A stretch of DNA of 64,000 nt from Maratus speciosus (GCA_963932465.1 OZ010793.1:256257333-256321332); one strand, 5' to 3'; counted from the stretch's first letter, positions 47,093-59,939 are shown. A program made the numbers and translations. Notes: generated by a model from the letters alone, not told the origin.

Positions 47093-49380
47093 ATTAGGGT
47101 GGCGTGAAAAAAAATCAAAAATTGAAAATCAAAATGTAATACTGCGTAAAAGTTGTGTATGGTCCTAAGTAATAAAACTGCGTAGTTTTTTCAAAATCAA
47201 GTTTTATCTTCTGGTGCCCCCAAGCCCCTCAATTTTTATAAAATTCGTCAAAAATGCCTTGCATGAAACTTATGAATCCAAACAAATATAAATTTGTAAA
47301 ATAAAAATGTCATACCACGGAAAAATTGTGTATGGTACGTAGTAATATGCCTGCACAATTTTTTCGAAAGCAAGTTTTGTCTTTCGGTGCTCCCGGGCCC
47401 CCAAATTTTTTGCGAAATTCGTTAAAAATGCCTTGTACTACTTTCAAATCGAAATAAACAAAGTTGGAAAATAAAAATGTCATACCACGTAAAAGTTGTG
47501 TATGGTACATAGTGATATGCTTAACACAGTTTTTTTCGAAATCACATAATACCTTCCAATTTCTTGGTCATTGCAAATTTCGAAAAAAATACTGTAAATT
47601 TCCATTTCTCTTTTGTACATGTATAATAGAATTCATCATGCAAGAAGCAAGAGTGCTATACAAACATTTTATCTGCAAAAATTACACAAACAATTAAAGT
47701 TCAAGAATGAAAAACAAGCATTTAAATCTGTTAATAGCGGACCGTACAGTTAAAGTGGGCCGATTGTAAAAATTTTGGACAAATGTGAATCTCTTCCCAT
47801 CGTTTCTATCTAGACTATAAACATTAATTATAACCCCAAAACAGTTATTAATGATCTCAGTACCGATCAAAAATACCTGACGGAAATTATCCTATCTATT
47901 AAGAAATGAAGTTAATTTTAAGACCCTGCAAATAGATTTCTGGTAGATGTTCACACAGCAGATGTGTTACCACCACCAACAGAATTTTGAGACTCAGTGG
48001 CAACTGCGGATCCAACGTCAAATCTGAAGCTATTGACTTAGTTTGTAGTCAAGGTGTACACACGTGTATGGAATGCAATTAAGTACAAATCATCTTTCAA
48101 AGACGGTGCAATCCATCTTAGGAAAATCGTTTATTTTTCCAGGGATATGGCCCTAGGCGGTTAAAGTTGTCATTGACCCAGTAATCCAGCGCAATGTCTT
48201 TTTTTGCCCATCCGGAAAACTTGCTGATTGCCATGGTAACTGCTGATTGGGAACACTTCTAGCGAGCTAGGATTTCGTAAAATCCTTAAAGTGCAAGATT
48301 CAAATACTAGTGGAGAAATCAAGCAGTTCCAACTTCCTGGAGTCAATTTTAGCGCAGCAGATTATGTTGATCTGATTCAGTTGGATAAGGTACAAGTTAT
48401 AGAACCACCTATTTTGACTAATCTTCCATACGATGATATAAAGATGTACATTGACAAACGTGATAGTGAAGATATCATTACGTTTGCTGAGTTTCCATGC
48501 CACACTCAAAGTGCAGGTCACTGAGGCTGCCGCAACATGTGGTGCAAGCAACAGGGATAGATTCTTAAGATCTCGATTACAATCAAGATCCATTATGCCA
48601 TATTTTGAGTTGGTCAGATTGTAAGGTTACAAAACTCCAAAAGGAACAACAATAAACGCCAAGCCGAAACACTTCGAATATTTACATTTTTATTTTGAAG
48701 AGCACGAACTGATTTAATTGAACTTTAAATTTTTTAACACTTTTAACAGATTTTAAATGTTTGTATTTCATTCTTGAACTTTAATTGTTTCTGTACTTTT
48801 CGCAGATAAAATGTTTCTATCGTGCTCTTGCTTCTTGTGTGATGCATTCTATTATACATGTACAACAGATAAAAGGGAATTTACGACAATTTTTTCGAAA
48901 TTTCGAATGATCAGGAAACTGGAAGGTATTATGGGATTTAAAAAAAACTGTGTAAGCATATTACTACATACCATAGACAACTTTTCCGGGGTATGATATT
49001 TTTATTTTCCAATTTTATGTTTATTTCGATTTATAAGTTTCACAAGGCATTTTTGAAGAATTTTGCAAAAATTGGGGGCCCCGGGAGCACCAGAAGATAA
49101 AACTTGCTTTCGAAAAAACTGTGCAGGCATATTACTACGTACCATACACAACTTTTTTGCGGTATGACATTTTTATTTTACAAATTTATGTTAATTTCGA
49201 TTCATAAGTTATACAAGGCATTTTTGACGAATTTTATAAAAATCGAGTGACCCGGGGGCACCGGAAGATAAAATTTGATTTAGAAAAAACTGTGTACTTT
49301 TATTACTGAGGACCATACACAACTTTTACGGGTATTACATTTTGATTTTCCAATTTTCAGTTTTTTCACTCCACCCTAAT
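47093..49380 (+). mobile_element. Long-TIR element (about 640-bp arms), 6-bp TSD
   Basis: ATTAGGGTGG ends (47093-47102 and the complement of 49371-49380) with GTATAT flanks at 47087-47092 and 49381-49386. The inverted arms run to about 47735 and 48745. Each arm holds three tandem units of about 165 bp with gtaaaagttgtgtatggt, ctggtgccccc and aaaatgccttg tags. A 1-kb unique centre carries an ORF relic on the + strand. Long TIRs plus a 6-bp TSD do not point to one common superfamily; Dada-like (6-7 bp TSD) is one option. Confidence 0.75.
47880..48620 (+). pseudogene. Unclassified ORF of the long-TIR element
   Basis: The longest open piece (48291-48524) contains GVNFSAADYVDLIQLDKVQV, EPPILTNLPYDDIKMYI and EFPCHTQSAG; the next frame continues VTEAAATCGASNRDRF and RSIMPYFE. 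Upstream pieces (LIAMVTADWEHF) follow in another frame. From recall, proteins with this order are common uncharacterised ORFs of arthropod and hydra repeats; I do not know a defined domain. Stop codons and shifts make it inactive. Its position between long TIRs suggests it is the element's transposase or an accessory protein. Confidence 0.5.
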
Positions 49381-49386
49381 GTATAT

Positions 49387-50766
49387 TGGTCCGCCATCAC
49401 TCAAAAAAAAAAAAAAAAAAAAAAAAAAATATTTTTGCTTAAGTGCTACGCCTTGATAAAAGTATTCTGAAATATTTTTGTTTTGCTTATGTCTTAAAAT
49501 ATGGCTCAGATGTAGCAGTTTGAAATTCTAGAGTAGCTGACATTTTGCAACAAGACAAATTAAATAACTATAAAAGTAAAAATAGTTTTTTAAAAAACAA
49601 TCTTTTATAAGCATCCAATGTTCATCTGGAAAATCCTGCCTAATGTTTTGAGTGCTATTTATGTTTTCCCCCAAAAATTTCTGTTACAAGTATTTGGTAT
49701 GGGCACCGAACCTGATTATGAAAAAATCATTTTTTTTTTTTTTTAATTCTTTGTAAAAAGTGCAAGAATGTGAATTTATTAAAAAATATATAATTTTTTC
49801 TGTTTCTTTTTTAAGATAGGACAACAGGAATGAAAAAAATGAAACATTATTTAAACTATCTTTTTAGAATTTCTAAATTAATTTCTCAACATATAATTGT
49901 AAATTAATTAATATTAAACATTAATTGATAAAAGCATATATTTTTTAAATATTACGCTATTAATTTTTTAATTAATTTTCTACTTTTTAATTTTTAAAAT
50001 GTTTCATTGTTGCAGTTTTACAACCATTTGGCCTATTTTGGCGCATAATTAAATCCATTGTTGTTACAAAGAATATTTGGAGACTTACCAGTGGCAGACT
50101 AATGGAAAAATGCCTTAAAATTAACGTATTAATTTATAATTAAGTTCTAAAAATATTAAAATGTTGTATTGTCATCATAAATACACCTGTGAATGCCATT
50201 TTTATACTTCTAGCCATATCAGGAATGGGGAATCAATTATAAAATTCCATCTATACATACAAAAATCAGGTTGAGTGTAATAAAAGAGCATTAAAAAATA
50301 AGGAATTAACACACTAGTTTTAGTTAACATGTCTTTTTGCAAATTACCTTTAATTGTTGTAACCATTTTTCCTGTTCTCATAGCATATACATAATCCACT
50401 AGCATCAAATTCTCACCCAGCTTGGCTACCAAAAATGAATTACCATAAAGGAAGCCAACTTGGCTATAGCTGAATAATTTGGCGAAATTCTCATTTAAGC
50501 TTCATGTTTTCTAGTAAAATTAGCCACAATCTTAAACCAAGAAATAGGTAAAGCTACCTTTTCCTCTTGCCAGAAAGATTTTTTTCTTTGTTTACATCAT
50601 TTGTAGCAATGCCTATGCTACAACAGGATAAATGGGGTTGTCATAATTATTAAGTCCTGATTTACAATGATGCACTGCACTTTAAATTGAACACTGAAAT
50701 TGATTGGAAAACTTAATTTCAGAGGGAGAGGAAATTTAAATGACTGTTTTACCAGTACTATAAATA
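49387..50766. other. Stretch without recognised gene or element
   Basis: Starts with a 30-bp A run (about 49402-49429). The rest is AT-rich without paired ends. Open frame 50202-50432 on the - strand shows no family resemblance. Confidence 0.4.
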
Positions 50767-51467
50767 GGGTGTCTATTCCAGATCAGCAACAAATTTCCCT
50801 GACTTTTCCAGATTCTGGGAAAAAATTTTCAGGTTTCGAGATTTTGTGATGTTATATACAAAAACTCTTAAAAGTTGTGAATTTGAGAAGGGAACTTTCA
50901 CATCTGATTTTGAAGTAACAATTGTTGAATAGTTAAACATATTCTTGCAAAATTTACAAATTGTTGAACATTTTACATTCTAAACACACACTTTTAGCAT
51001 CAGGTTCTATAAATTTTGTCCAATCAGGATGAAATTATCACACCAGTTACAGTTAAATACAGATTGCTTTGACATCTTTTAATACAAACAATGAATATTC
51101 AATAAATTAAGCTAACAAATGTTCATTTCCAAAACAAAGATAAGTAAACAGACTGAAACATCTAAATCCTATAACATTCAGTACAAAAATTCAGTGAAGC
51201 TCGAGTTTAAAATTTCTGAGTTACAAGGAAAGATTGAAAAGGGGTAGACAAAATTATTTGCAAGATAGATTGAAATACTCTTTACAGTATTTATAAAGAG
51301 ACAAATTAGATTTTCTTGGCACTGCAATTTCAAATCCTTAGTTTTTATAAGAAATTTTTTCTTGGAAGTTTCAAATTTTTGTAACTCTTTCTCAACCTTC
51401 CAAATTTCCCTGACTTTTCCTCAGAAACGGTAAATTTCCCTGACCTTTTTCAGGTGGCTAGACACCC
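50767..51467. mobile_element. 701-bp TIR element with CCCTGACTTTTCC subtermini
   Basis: GGGTGTCTA at 50767-50775 and its complement at 51459-51467, with partial continuation (cca). Just inside both ends lie copies of aatttccctgacttttcc. Flanks are ata-rich and do not resolve the TSD. Related by its subtermini to the neighbour at 51873-52651. No ORF. Confidence 0.7.
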
Positions 51468-51872
51468 TATATAGTAGTGTTAGACCGAAATCAGGGTTGG
51501 ACTGGACCAGGCAAAAGGGCACAGACATTGGATTTTCTCTAAGGGGCAAATTTTTTTATGAACTCTCGTCAATTTTGCTTGCTTGTGTTGTACCTGGCTT
51601 AACAAGGTTTAAAACATTCGCACAACACCAAGTATGAAAATGGCTTAATATTATATCTCTGGGTCTAGTTAGCAGATTTCGCTATATTCTCTGTTCATAT
51701 TTAAAGTTCTATCAAATCTACACAATGCTACGCAATTTTCTAAAACAAATAATGCAATATCTAAAAGTTCCAGAAGGTTGAACACAGATTAGCTTGTAAT
51801 AGATGACTGATATATATTATTCTTTTGTCAATAGATACCGGATAAGAGTCATGGAAAAAAAAGTACCCTACC

Positions 51873-52651
51873 CAGGGTTGCTACTCATGTAGGAGAATGA
51901 AATTCCCTGACTTTTCCAGGTGCATTTTATGAAAATTTCAGTTTAGCAGTGTAATGTGAACTGGACAAGACGGCAGTAAAATAAATTTTGTACTATGTGA
52001 AAATATAAACATTTTCAACTGTATACCACAATTAAAATTTTCACATATACACCCCATCCTCCCTTCAGATAAAAAAAAATGCTCTTAGGACTGCAATATA
52101 AATTGCTTTCCTGAATAATTTCTGAGTATTTCAAACTAAGTGTCCTGTAAAATGATAATTTACTTCACCATCTATCACAATCTCACTTAAGTTCAATTTT
52201 AGGCAAAGGGGGTTGAGAAGCAAACATTTCAGGGTGGAGGTTAAGCAGATTTGAAATGATTTATTTGTTACATTAAATGTCAATAAAAAAACATTGTGGG
52301 GAAAATTTCAAAAAAATATATTAAAACAGTTAAAATTTTTAAAGTATGTGTGGAGATGACAACTGGGAAAAAAGAAAAGAGGAAGAAAAATTTTAGGAAG
52401 AGGAAATTTTAAGAGGTGATTAAATAAAACTTCTAAAAATTGGAATTTGCAAAAACGTGGAAGATTTTTCTCATATGCCATGGGACAAAGGTTGTACTTA
52501 TTTGGCGATCTCCGTGAAATTTTATTAAATTCCCTGACTTTTCCAGGATTTTGGATAAAATATAGAAATTCCCTGACATTTCACTGACTTATTAGACAAA
52601 TTTCTGAATTCCCTGACTTTTCCAGGTTTTCCAGGTAGCGTAGCAACCCTG
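51873..52651. mobile_element. 779-bp CAGGG-ended element, 6-bp TSD
   Basis: CAGGGTTGCTAC on both ends (51873 rightward and inward from 52651). The flanks CCTACC at 51867-51872 and 52652-52657 are an exact 6-bp direct repeat. Multiple aattccctgacttttccagg copies lie in both subtermini. hAT-like ends, but the TSD is 6 bp as in the element at 28714-31450. Confidence 0.85.
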
Positions 52652-53739
52652 CCTACCAATTATCCTGCAAATAACCGTATAAAAAGGCAGGTACCAAATG
52701 ATTGGAAATAATATCTACTATTGAGTGCTATTCATAAATTTTGCTTTGGGGATTGTTTGCATGTTAAAAAATGCACAAACATTTAATTTTCAAATGGTAA
52801 CATTCACTTTTGACATCCTATTCAGGGGCGTCGCCATGGGTGGGTATGGGGGGGGGGGGGCCTCTCTCTCCAATATATGTGAAGTTGGGAAATTTGAGTT
52901 TAGAGTTGGAAATTCTAGATTTTTGAGGCATTTTCTTTTTTAAAAGTAATAGTAAAAAAATTACGAAATTTTTATTGTTTTAGTGATTATTTTGAGTACT
53001 GCAACAGTAAACAAGTTAAGTTATCAAAAGAAATCAACCACACTCAATCTATCATTGTATTTTTCAGTTCTACAAAAATATTGTACATCTACCAGACCTA
53101 AATTTCTCTACTCCTGTCCATCAATAACTGACTAACCAGTTCCTTAATTTCTCCAAAACTTTGTTCCTTTCTCAAAAATTTCACCCTACCTCCCATTCTC
53201 CTCCCAAAAGAGAATCCAGCTATTTTAATCCAAAGGGATTGCAGCTTCTTTTGAAAATTGGAGATCACTTGTAGCACAACAGAAAGGAATGTAGTAACCT
53301 ACTTGAAACACAGCTATGGGCAAGAAGATTTGATGAGTTTTCACAACTTTTTTGACTAATTTTGCGATTTTTGGACAATATTTTACTCATTCTCATGATT
53401 TTTTTGCCGCAAAAATTAGTTAACTCTTCGCTGTCAAGTAAAAAGCGTTATATGAGCAAATGCGGATATAAGAAGTCGTTACTTTAGATAAATTTGTCAC
53501 ATTTTACTTTTATTTGTGTGCAGAAATATATATCAGTCCTGTTCGTTTATATTCATATGTGTTTATAAAATTTTAAACCAAAAGTCCAGTGTTCTGTGCT
53601 TAAAGCTGTTCTAAAAAGTTACTATAAATCTCAGCACGAAGAAACCCTTCATAATAGGAAAAGAGTTTTCGTGCAAGATTTTGGAGCGCTAAAAATCCAT
53701 TCGAGGATGAAAAAGGTAAAAAATGGGCGATTTTAATTT

Positions 53740-55390
53740 GGAACAGAAATATGACCATGAAAGCAGTCCATCAACTGAAGAAAAAATACACATGCACTGT
53801 AACACTGACACATTGCACTTGAATAAAATTTTGAAGAAATAAAGATTTCCTTACAGACAAGCTCACAAACAATTATGAATATTAGGATGTGACTGGGGAA
53901 GCTGAGTTCCGAAAGCACCCTAGAAAAACGGTTTCACCAAAGGCAATAGATAAAAATAATAGCGCAGCAATGGACATTGATACACATAAGTTTTACAGTA
54001 AAGAATTATAAGAAATACAAGAAAATTTCGGCAATTTAGTAATAGGCTTAAATGACAATGTTCCCTATATCAAGAGAATATTGCAGCAATGCATTCCATA
54101 TTTAAATTACAATTGTGCAAGGGAAAAGTTAATAATGTTTCCACCTGGATATGAGAAATCGGATGTACATGACTTGCAGAGTCAAATAGAAATAAACCAA
54201 ATCCCAACTCACTTAAGAAACCTTTTACTCATGCCATGAAATTCAAAGACTATTTGGGTCACGCCGTCAAACTATATACTCATACTTTAACATTCACAGC
54301 AGCTTATCTTTATGGCGTTGCATCTAATGAAAGAATCTTTAGTCAAATAAAAATTTTAAAAATATACAGTCGGACCTCTATTTAACGAACCTCTATTTTG
54401 CGAATTTCTCTATTTTGCGAACTTTTACTTGGAACCAAGAACATTTTGCAAATTTCTTCGTAAAATAACCTCCAAATAGCGAAGTGTATTCTCTATTTAA
54501 CGAACTTTTCCTTGGAATCTAAATTTTTTTCCTCCTTACTTTTTAAAATATTACTAGACATTTCAAACTTATTCTTTCTTTTAACACATTTTATGATGAT
54601 CAATGACCATGAACAGGTCTTACCAGGCACCTAACTCACCAAGAGCAGTAAAATCGTTGTGATTCTTTGCTTTCTATCCAAGAAGAGCAAACTTTCAATA
54701 TCCAGTTTTAACCCTCAATGGAGCTGCCCCGTGTCTTTAAACTATAGTTTCCCGTTTTCTAGATTGTTGATCATGATCAATCGTGTTGGTAATTTCGGTT
54801 CTTGTAGCTCGAAAATGCTTGAGCCTCAAAGAAAAAAAATACATATTCTTGATGAGTTGGATAAAGACATGAAGAAAAAAAATACTGCTTTAAAATTTGG
54901 TATTCCTCCAAACAGCTTATCAACCATAATAAAAAAATCGTGATTTTAATGTAAGATTATTTTTTTAACTGAAAATACAATGTATTTCCAGACAATGTTT
55001 TGTTTCATTCTTATTTCCCTTGCAGATTTCTTTTTTGATGGGTAAAATAAGTAAAACAAATAGATATAATTTATAAAAAAAAACTGTGACTAATTACTTT
55101 TTTTAAATTATATTTAGTGTTTATGGACTTAAAATGTGTTTTACGTAGTTTAAAGTATTTTAAAATGTGACTCTTTAACAAATTTTCCATATAACAAACT
55201 TTTTTTCGGGATTTAGCGACTTCGTTATATAGAGGTCCGACTGTATATTGCAAGCTACAATGAGGGATGACAGGCATGACAGCCTAATGATTTTAAAATA
55301 TGAAAGTGAAATAGGGAATTTTATTAAACTAAGCGATGTTATTAACAGGTGGGCTTCTTTGAAGACCACAAGAATTAATATTAATTGAAA
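53740..55390 (+). pseudogene. hAT transposase relic, split by a Tigger element
   Basis: Weak coding traces begin about 53740 with several stops; a longer readable part covers 54000-54230 (VPYIKRILQQCIPYLNY). The hAT dimerisation region is clear: FTAAYLYGVASNERIFSQIK ends at about 54360, and LQATMRDDRHDSLMILKYES with DVINRWASLKTTR continues at 55249-55390. The order and ASNER-FS, MRDDR-SL-L pattern match the C-terminal hATC fold. The Tigger insertion at 54367-55243 and a one-base shift separate the halves. N-terminal domains are not recognisable. Confidence 0.75.
54367..55243 (+). mobile_element. 877-bp Tigger element with transposase N-terminus
   Basis: Ends CAGTCGGACCTCTATTTAAC and, inward, CAGTCGGACCTCTATATAAC, with TA at 54365-54366 and 55244-55245. 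An open frame at 54659-54943 ends LDELDKDMKKKNTALKFGIP then PNSLSTIIKKS, the helix-turn-helix that starts pogo/Tigger transposases. The catalytic part is deleted, so it is a deletion derivative. The close match of the two ends suggests it is younger than the hAT it interrupts. Confidence 0.85.
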
Positions 55391-55719
55391 ACTAGTCGGA
55401 TGTGCCAATCCCAAAATTTTCTACTCCATACATGTTAATGCCTCACAATTTGCAACCACAGTGCCAAAATTAAATGACAATTCTTTGCCTATAATAACAA
55501 ACTCTAAAGATATAGATTTGTTGAATTGTGTGCATTTAAAAAGGAGATATAAGCATAGCATTTTTCAAACAAATCATTCAATTTTCGCACCCAGCCTCTT
55601 AGATGTCTGCAACCAAAATTCCTTACTCAAAGTGCACAAAAATGATAGCTTTGGACAGTATAGACCCAAGCCTAATAAGGATCTATTTATGTGGAAGTGC
55701 TACTTATGTGGAATATGAA

Positions 55720-56350
55720 GTTTGACTAAATTCCGTGCATTAGTTTTTGAGATACAGCTATCGCAAAATCGTGAAAATTGCTGCATAGCAGTGCCACCTG
55801 CTATATGATATACATAAAAAGCTAATCTGCGTCAAATTATGTCAAGGTTTAACAGAATATGACGTTTGATCAAATTCTGTGCAATAGTTTTTGAAATATA
55901 ATTATCGCTAAAATCATGTAAATCGTGAAAAATGCCGCATAGCAGTGCCACCTGTTGGACGATTTACACCAAAAACAAATCAGCACCAAGGTACAGTCAA
56001 ACCTCGTTAACACGAACTGTTTCCGATTGCCTCGTTCAGTTGTATGTAATGTAGCTAAGTTCCGATAACACGAACTACTTTTAATACGAACAAAATGTTT
56101 CCCCTTGAGTGTTCGCGTTAACGAGGTTCAACTGTATAAGTGAATCTCTAAAGTTTTATTAAATTTCGTGCATTGGTTCTTGTGTTAGAGCACCCACAAA
56201 ATTTGTATCACATATAGACAGACAGATATTTTCTAAAAACAGTCGAATCGTGTTCAAGACTTACTAAAACGTATAAATCAGTCTAAAACCGGAAGTCGAA
56301 TTTTTTCACGAATCCAATACTTTCTTCTTGTAAAGATAGAAGAAAGTAAA
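55720..56350 (-). repeat. Dispersed tandem-unit repeat, copy A
   Basis: On the - strand this carries units of about 140 bp with gtaaatcgtccaacaggtgg, cactgctatgcggcattttt, and caaaaactattgcacagaat. The unit end at 56200-56350 has ccggaagtcgaa, aatccaatactttcttcttg and atagaagaaagta. The same series occurs at 59940-60540 in the opposite orientation. A 141-bp MITE splits this copy. No coding content. Confidence 0.8.
55994..56134. mobile_element. 141-bp Tigger-type MITE
   Basis: CAGTCAAACCTCGTTAACAC and, inward, CAGTTGAACCTCGTTAACGC, flanked by TA at 55992-55993 and 56135-56136. It is inside the dispersed repeat copy A and is the innermost insertion there. Confidence 0.9.
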
Positions 56351-56593
56351 AAGCGTATTTATTTTTTTAGTAAATAAACCCATAATTAGAATTTTTATGT
56401 TTTCAGTTTCAGAATTTTTCTTTGGAAAGGAATTTTTTTATGCAAAAGTAATGTATCATTATAATTATTACAGACGTTGTGCATATCATTTTAGTCGAAA
56501 ATTGGAGCAATTTGTTCCAAGTTGGGAAATTTTAGGATTCTCCCCCCCTCCCTTCCCCGAAAAAATATCTGTGGCTACGCCCCTAATCCTATT

Positions 56594-58985
56594 TGAATTG
56601 CTAGCCAGCCAGTAAAGAGATATAGTTTATATATTTTTCTTAAATCTTAATACAGTTATAAAGTGTTAGGAGTTTATCCATAAATTTCAGAAAATAAAAT
56701 GATCTTACAAGAAAAAGTATCTAAAACAGTCTATTAGTCACCAGTAAAATTATACAAGAATTTTAAATTTATAATAAACTTACTTTACATTTTAAAGAAA
56801 ATTCTATAAAGTGTTTCTACGATATTTTCTTGTGGCTCTTTTGATAAAAGAAGACGGTCTCCTTAAATTATCGATGGGCAAAATTTCTCTTTATGTCAAA
56901 AACTAATTATTCAAATGAGCTGTAAACTTACACATTGATGTTTTTAAGGATTGTGGTTTGTTCTATGCAAAAATTAATCTAGGACATAATTCATAATTTT
57001 TTAATTTATTAATAGTTTTCAGGATTGAAAATGTTTTTGAATAGAGAAAAAGGTCTGTAATATGTTTGGGTATTTTGGGATAAGTTTAACTTTAACTTTT
57101 AAAGATGAATTAAGCATTTCTATTTATTTATTTACTGATGTTTGGGGCTATTCGGTGAATTTCTTAAATAAATTTATAAAAAATCAATTGGATGACTTTT
57201 ACGAAGATATAAATTAATGTTTCTCAAATGGGTTTCCTTTAGCATCCTCAAATTTAAACTCTTCAAGTTCTGTCAAGTTCTGCACTCTGGCACGCCCCTG
57301 CCTATAACCAACGAAGTATGTGATATTTTTACACTTAACATATATAAAACTAGATTTTTTTTTTTGGGGGGGGGGGGGGGGGTCACAGAGAGAGGCGCCA
57401 AATGAAGTTCTGCACACAGGCCCCAGGCACTCCTGGCATGCCCCTGTCTATGACCAATAAAGAATGTGATGTTTTTACACTCAATGACTTAATGCTGATC
57501 AAAGTTTCCCCGATATCGAAATTTTGGTGAAATTTTTTAAAACTTTTTCATAATAATAATAAAAATCTTTCGGGTATCTACTGTTTTACCCAAAATGACC
57601 ATTTGGCTATTCTGTAAATCTACAATTGTGAACACTTTAAATTAGTTGTCAGCATCATACTCGAATTTGTACAATACTGAATTGCTTTTCGACTTGAACT
57701 CACTAAATACCTTACACCAGAAGCAGTCAATAACCACCATTGTTATTGTTATGTTTGAGGTTAACTCTACACATGTTTGAGGTGGTGCCATGACTATGAA
57801 AGAATGTTTTGGAATACCTAATATGGAGGTCCTCAACAGAAAATTAAAAAGAAAAAGTATGTCACATAAAAAACATCAAAATTAGGGGAAACAAAAATAA
57901 GTTGGGCATTTAATACATACAGTACAACCCTGCATATTATGTATTTGTATGTTGTGCCATTTACTGGTAGACATTCTTAGATATTCTGCAGGATGTGTAA
58001 AATTCTGCAAATAAAGATTTTATGATACTTTGTATATGACACTTTGTTTATGAGCAAGGATAGATTGGAAAGGAAAATTAATCTCAACTCATATACAATG
58101 TTTGAATGTAGAAAATTTTCCAAACAAGGCTCAGCCTCCCAGGTATTTTTTCTCTTTAAAATGAATAATACTTTTATTAAAATTAAATTTTCATATTTAA
58201 AATTAAAATAAGATATTTCTTAACATAGAATTAACATCACAAATAAAGTTTAATTTAGTATAGTATTAACTTGAATCTAAGAGACACTTTTTTCCTCCAA
58301 ATTTGAATTTACTTACTTTTAACTGTATGCATCTTGCAAATACAATTGGAAATATTGTAAAACCAGATGTATGTGGTATACATTGGAAAGATTTTATTCC
58401 TCCTTTCCCTGTCTGGACAACATGAATTTGGCTTTTTCTGTAGCTACCAGACTTTCTTTGCCTTTCTATCCCATATTTCATTTGGATTTTATATTTATAT
58501 ATCAATTTCAACGAGTATGTTACTGATTATGTTAAAAAGATACTCCTAGACAAGGAAACTGATCTAGTGTCAGAAGGAATGATTTCGATGTATGCATAGA
58601 CTTTTTAAAGGAGCAATTCATTCACATTATAATACATAGCTTACAGCAAGAAACACAGAGCTGACAAACAATGGACATTTAAAAATAAATCTACTGTCTA
58701 TATTAGCTATAAATCTTCTGATGTAGTAGCACAGTGTTTTTAGATGCATGTAAGTTCATGCTTAAAGGTTTAGATAAACTGTCTTTTCTCAAACGCAATA
58801 GATTGGACAGTATAAAGCAAACTAAGAACAATATAGCCACAGCAGAAAACAAAAATAATGATTTATATAGTAAAGTATCTGAGAAAATAGGCTATGAGCA
58901 TTTAATACAGATTTGTAAAATGTAAGGAGGAGGGGTGGAAATGAAATTAGGGTTTACCATCCCCTCCCAACTGTCTTGCATGTTA
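56594..58985. other. Stretch with one local duplication, no recognised gene
   Basis: A segment with agttctgcactctggcacg, ccctgcctataaccaacgaag and gtgatatttttacac at 57265-57335 recurs in variant form at 57410-57485 with a G-run between. Open frames at 58266-58511 and 58734-58925 show no family resemblance. No paired element ends found. Confidence 0.4.
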
Positions 58986-59599
58986 TATATGTTACCGGCC
59001 AAATCCGATTTTAGGCCAAGCTAGTTTATCCTAACGCGCATAGCATAAACTAGTTTTTCCTAGGCCAAATTAATTTATCCTAACGCCCATAGGATAAACT
59101 AGTTTTTCCTAGGCCAAACTAGTTTATCTTAACGCCCATAGGATAAACTAGTTTGGCCTAATGCTCATAGGATAAACTAGTTTAGCCTGCTATTCATTGG
59201 TCCGAACTAGTTTATCCTAGGCCGATCTAGTTCATCTTAGGCCAATTCAATTTGGAGTGATTTTATTAATCCCAAAGACCTCTTCGGCGCCAACCTTCTA
59301 GTTTATTCTCTTCCAATTCAATCTGATGTGCTTTAATTGATGCAAATCAGTGTTGAGTACGCTCACACACACAAATAATAATAATAATAAAAGAAGTAAT
59401 TCAAAATCAAATTCAGTTTCTCAAAAATGAGCCAAGTTCAGACTCGAATTCAAAATTTTTCAAACGAATCCGCTCAACTCAAACATATCTATGGACGTGA
59501 GCGAAGTTTACTAAAAACTCGTTTATTTATTTATTAATTTATTTTTTAATATAATAGAATTTTATCGTCCAAATTTACAAAATTTTCTGAGCTAGTCTT

Positions 59600-59850
59600 T
59601 TGGTTATTCGATGTAAGGGTCTTTACGGGTAAACCAATTTTCCTTCCCGACACTCGGTACGGGCTTTCGAGAGGTTCGGACCGAGATGGACCGGGACTCA
59701 ATTTTTTCCGGTTTAAGTCGAGACTGGACTGCATTCTTCTTGAGGTCTGTACAGACAGAAAGTTTCAGTGCAATTTCCAACCCAGCTCATATGAAAGTCA
59801 TTTGCACCGGCAGGATCTTTGGTCTGTTCAGTAAAATATCAGTAACATTT
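59600..59850. repeat. Diverged fragment related to the TAGAG-TCTGCACGG hAT interior
   Basis: aacccagctcatatgaaagtc and ttggtctgttcagtaaaata parallel cccagcccgtatgaaaatca and gatccgttcaaaggtaagta of the hAT copies at 22351 and 62578. The element ends are not present here except a possible gaggtctgtacag (59742). Low similarity. Confidence 0.4.
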
Positions 59851-59939
59851 GGCCCGAGCCAACTTTATTTTTAATGCACTTTTTTAAAAATCGCTGTTAT
59901 TCCACAATTACAATTTATATATTTATTTATTTTTTATTT

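Larger units (their letters stand above)
52823..56585 (+). mobile_element. Old autonomous hAT with a transposase relic
   Basis: Left CAGGGGCGTCGCCATGGG, right inward TAGGGGCGTAGCCACAG. The 8-bp TSD ATCCTATT is exact at 52815-52822 and 56586-56593. It contains a + strand hAT transposase relic, a Tigger element at 54367-55243 that splits it, a dispersed tandem repeat (55720-56350) and a 141-bp MITE inside that. Four insertion layers are therefore dated relative to one another. Confidence 0.85.

Noticed and set aside
53160..53230. Possible BED zinc finger of the hAT at 52823
   Set aside because: No Cys/His spacing of a BED finger could be read in any + frame.
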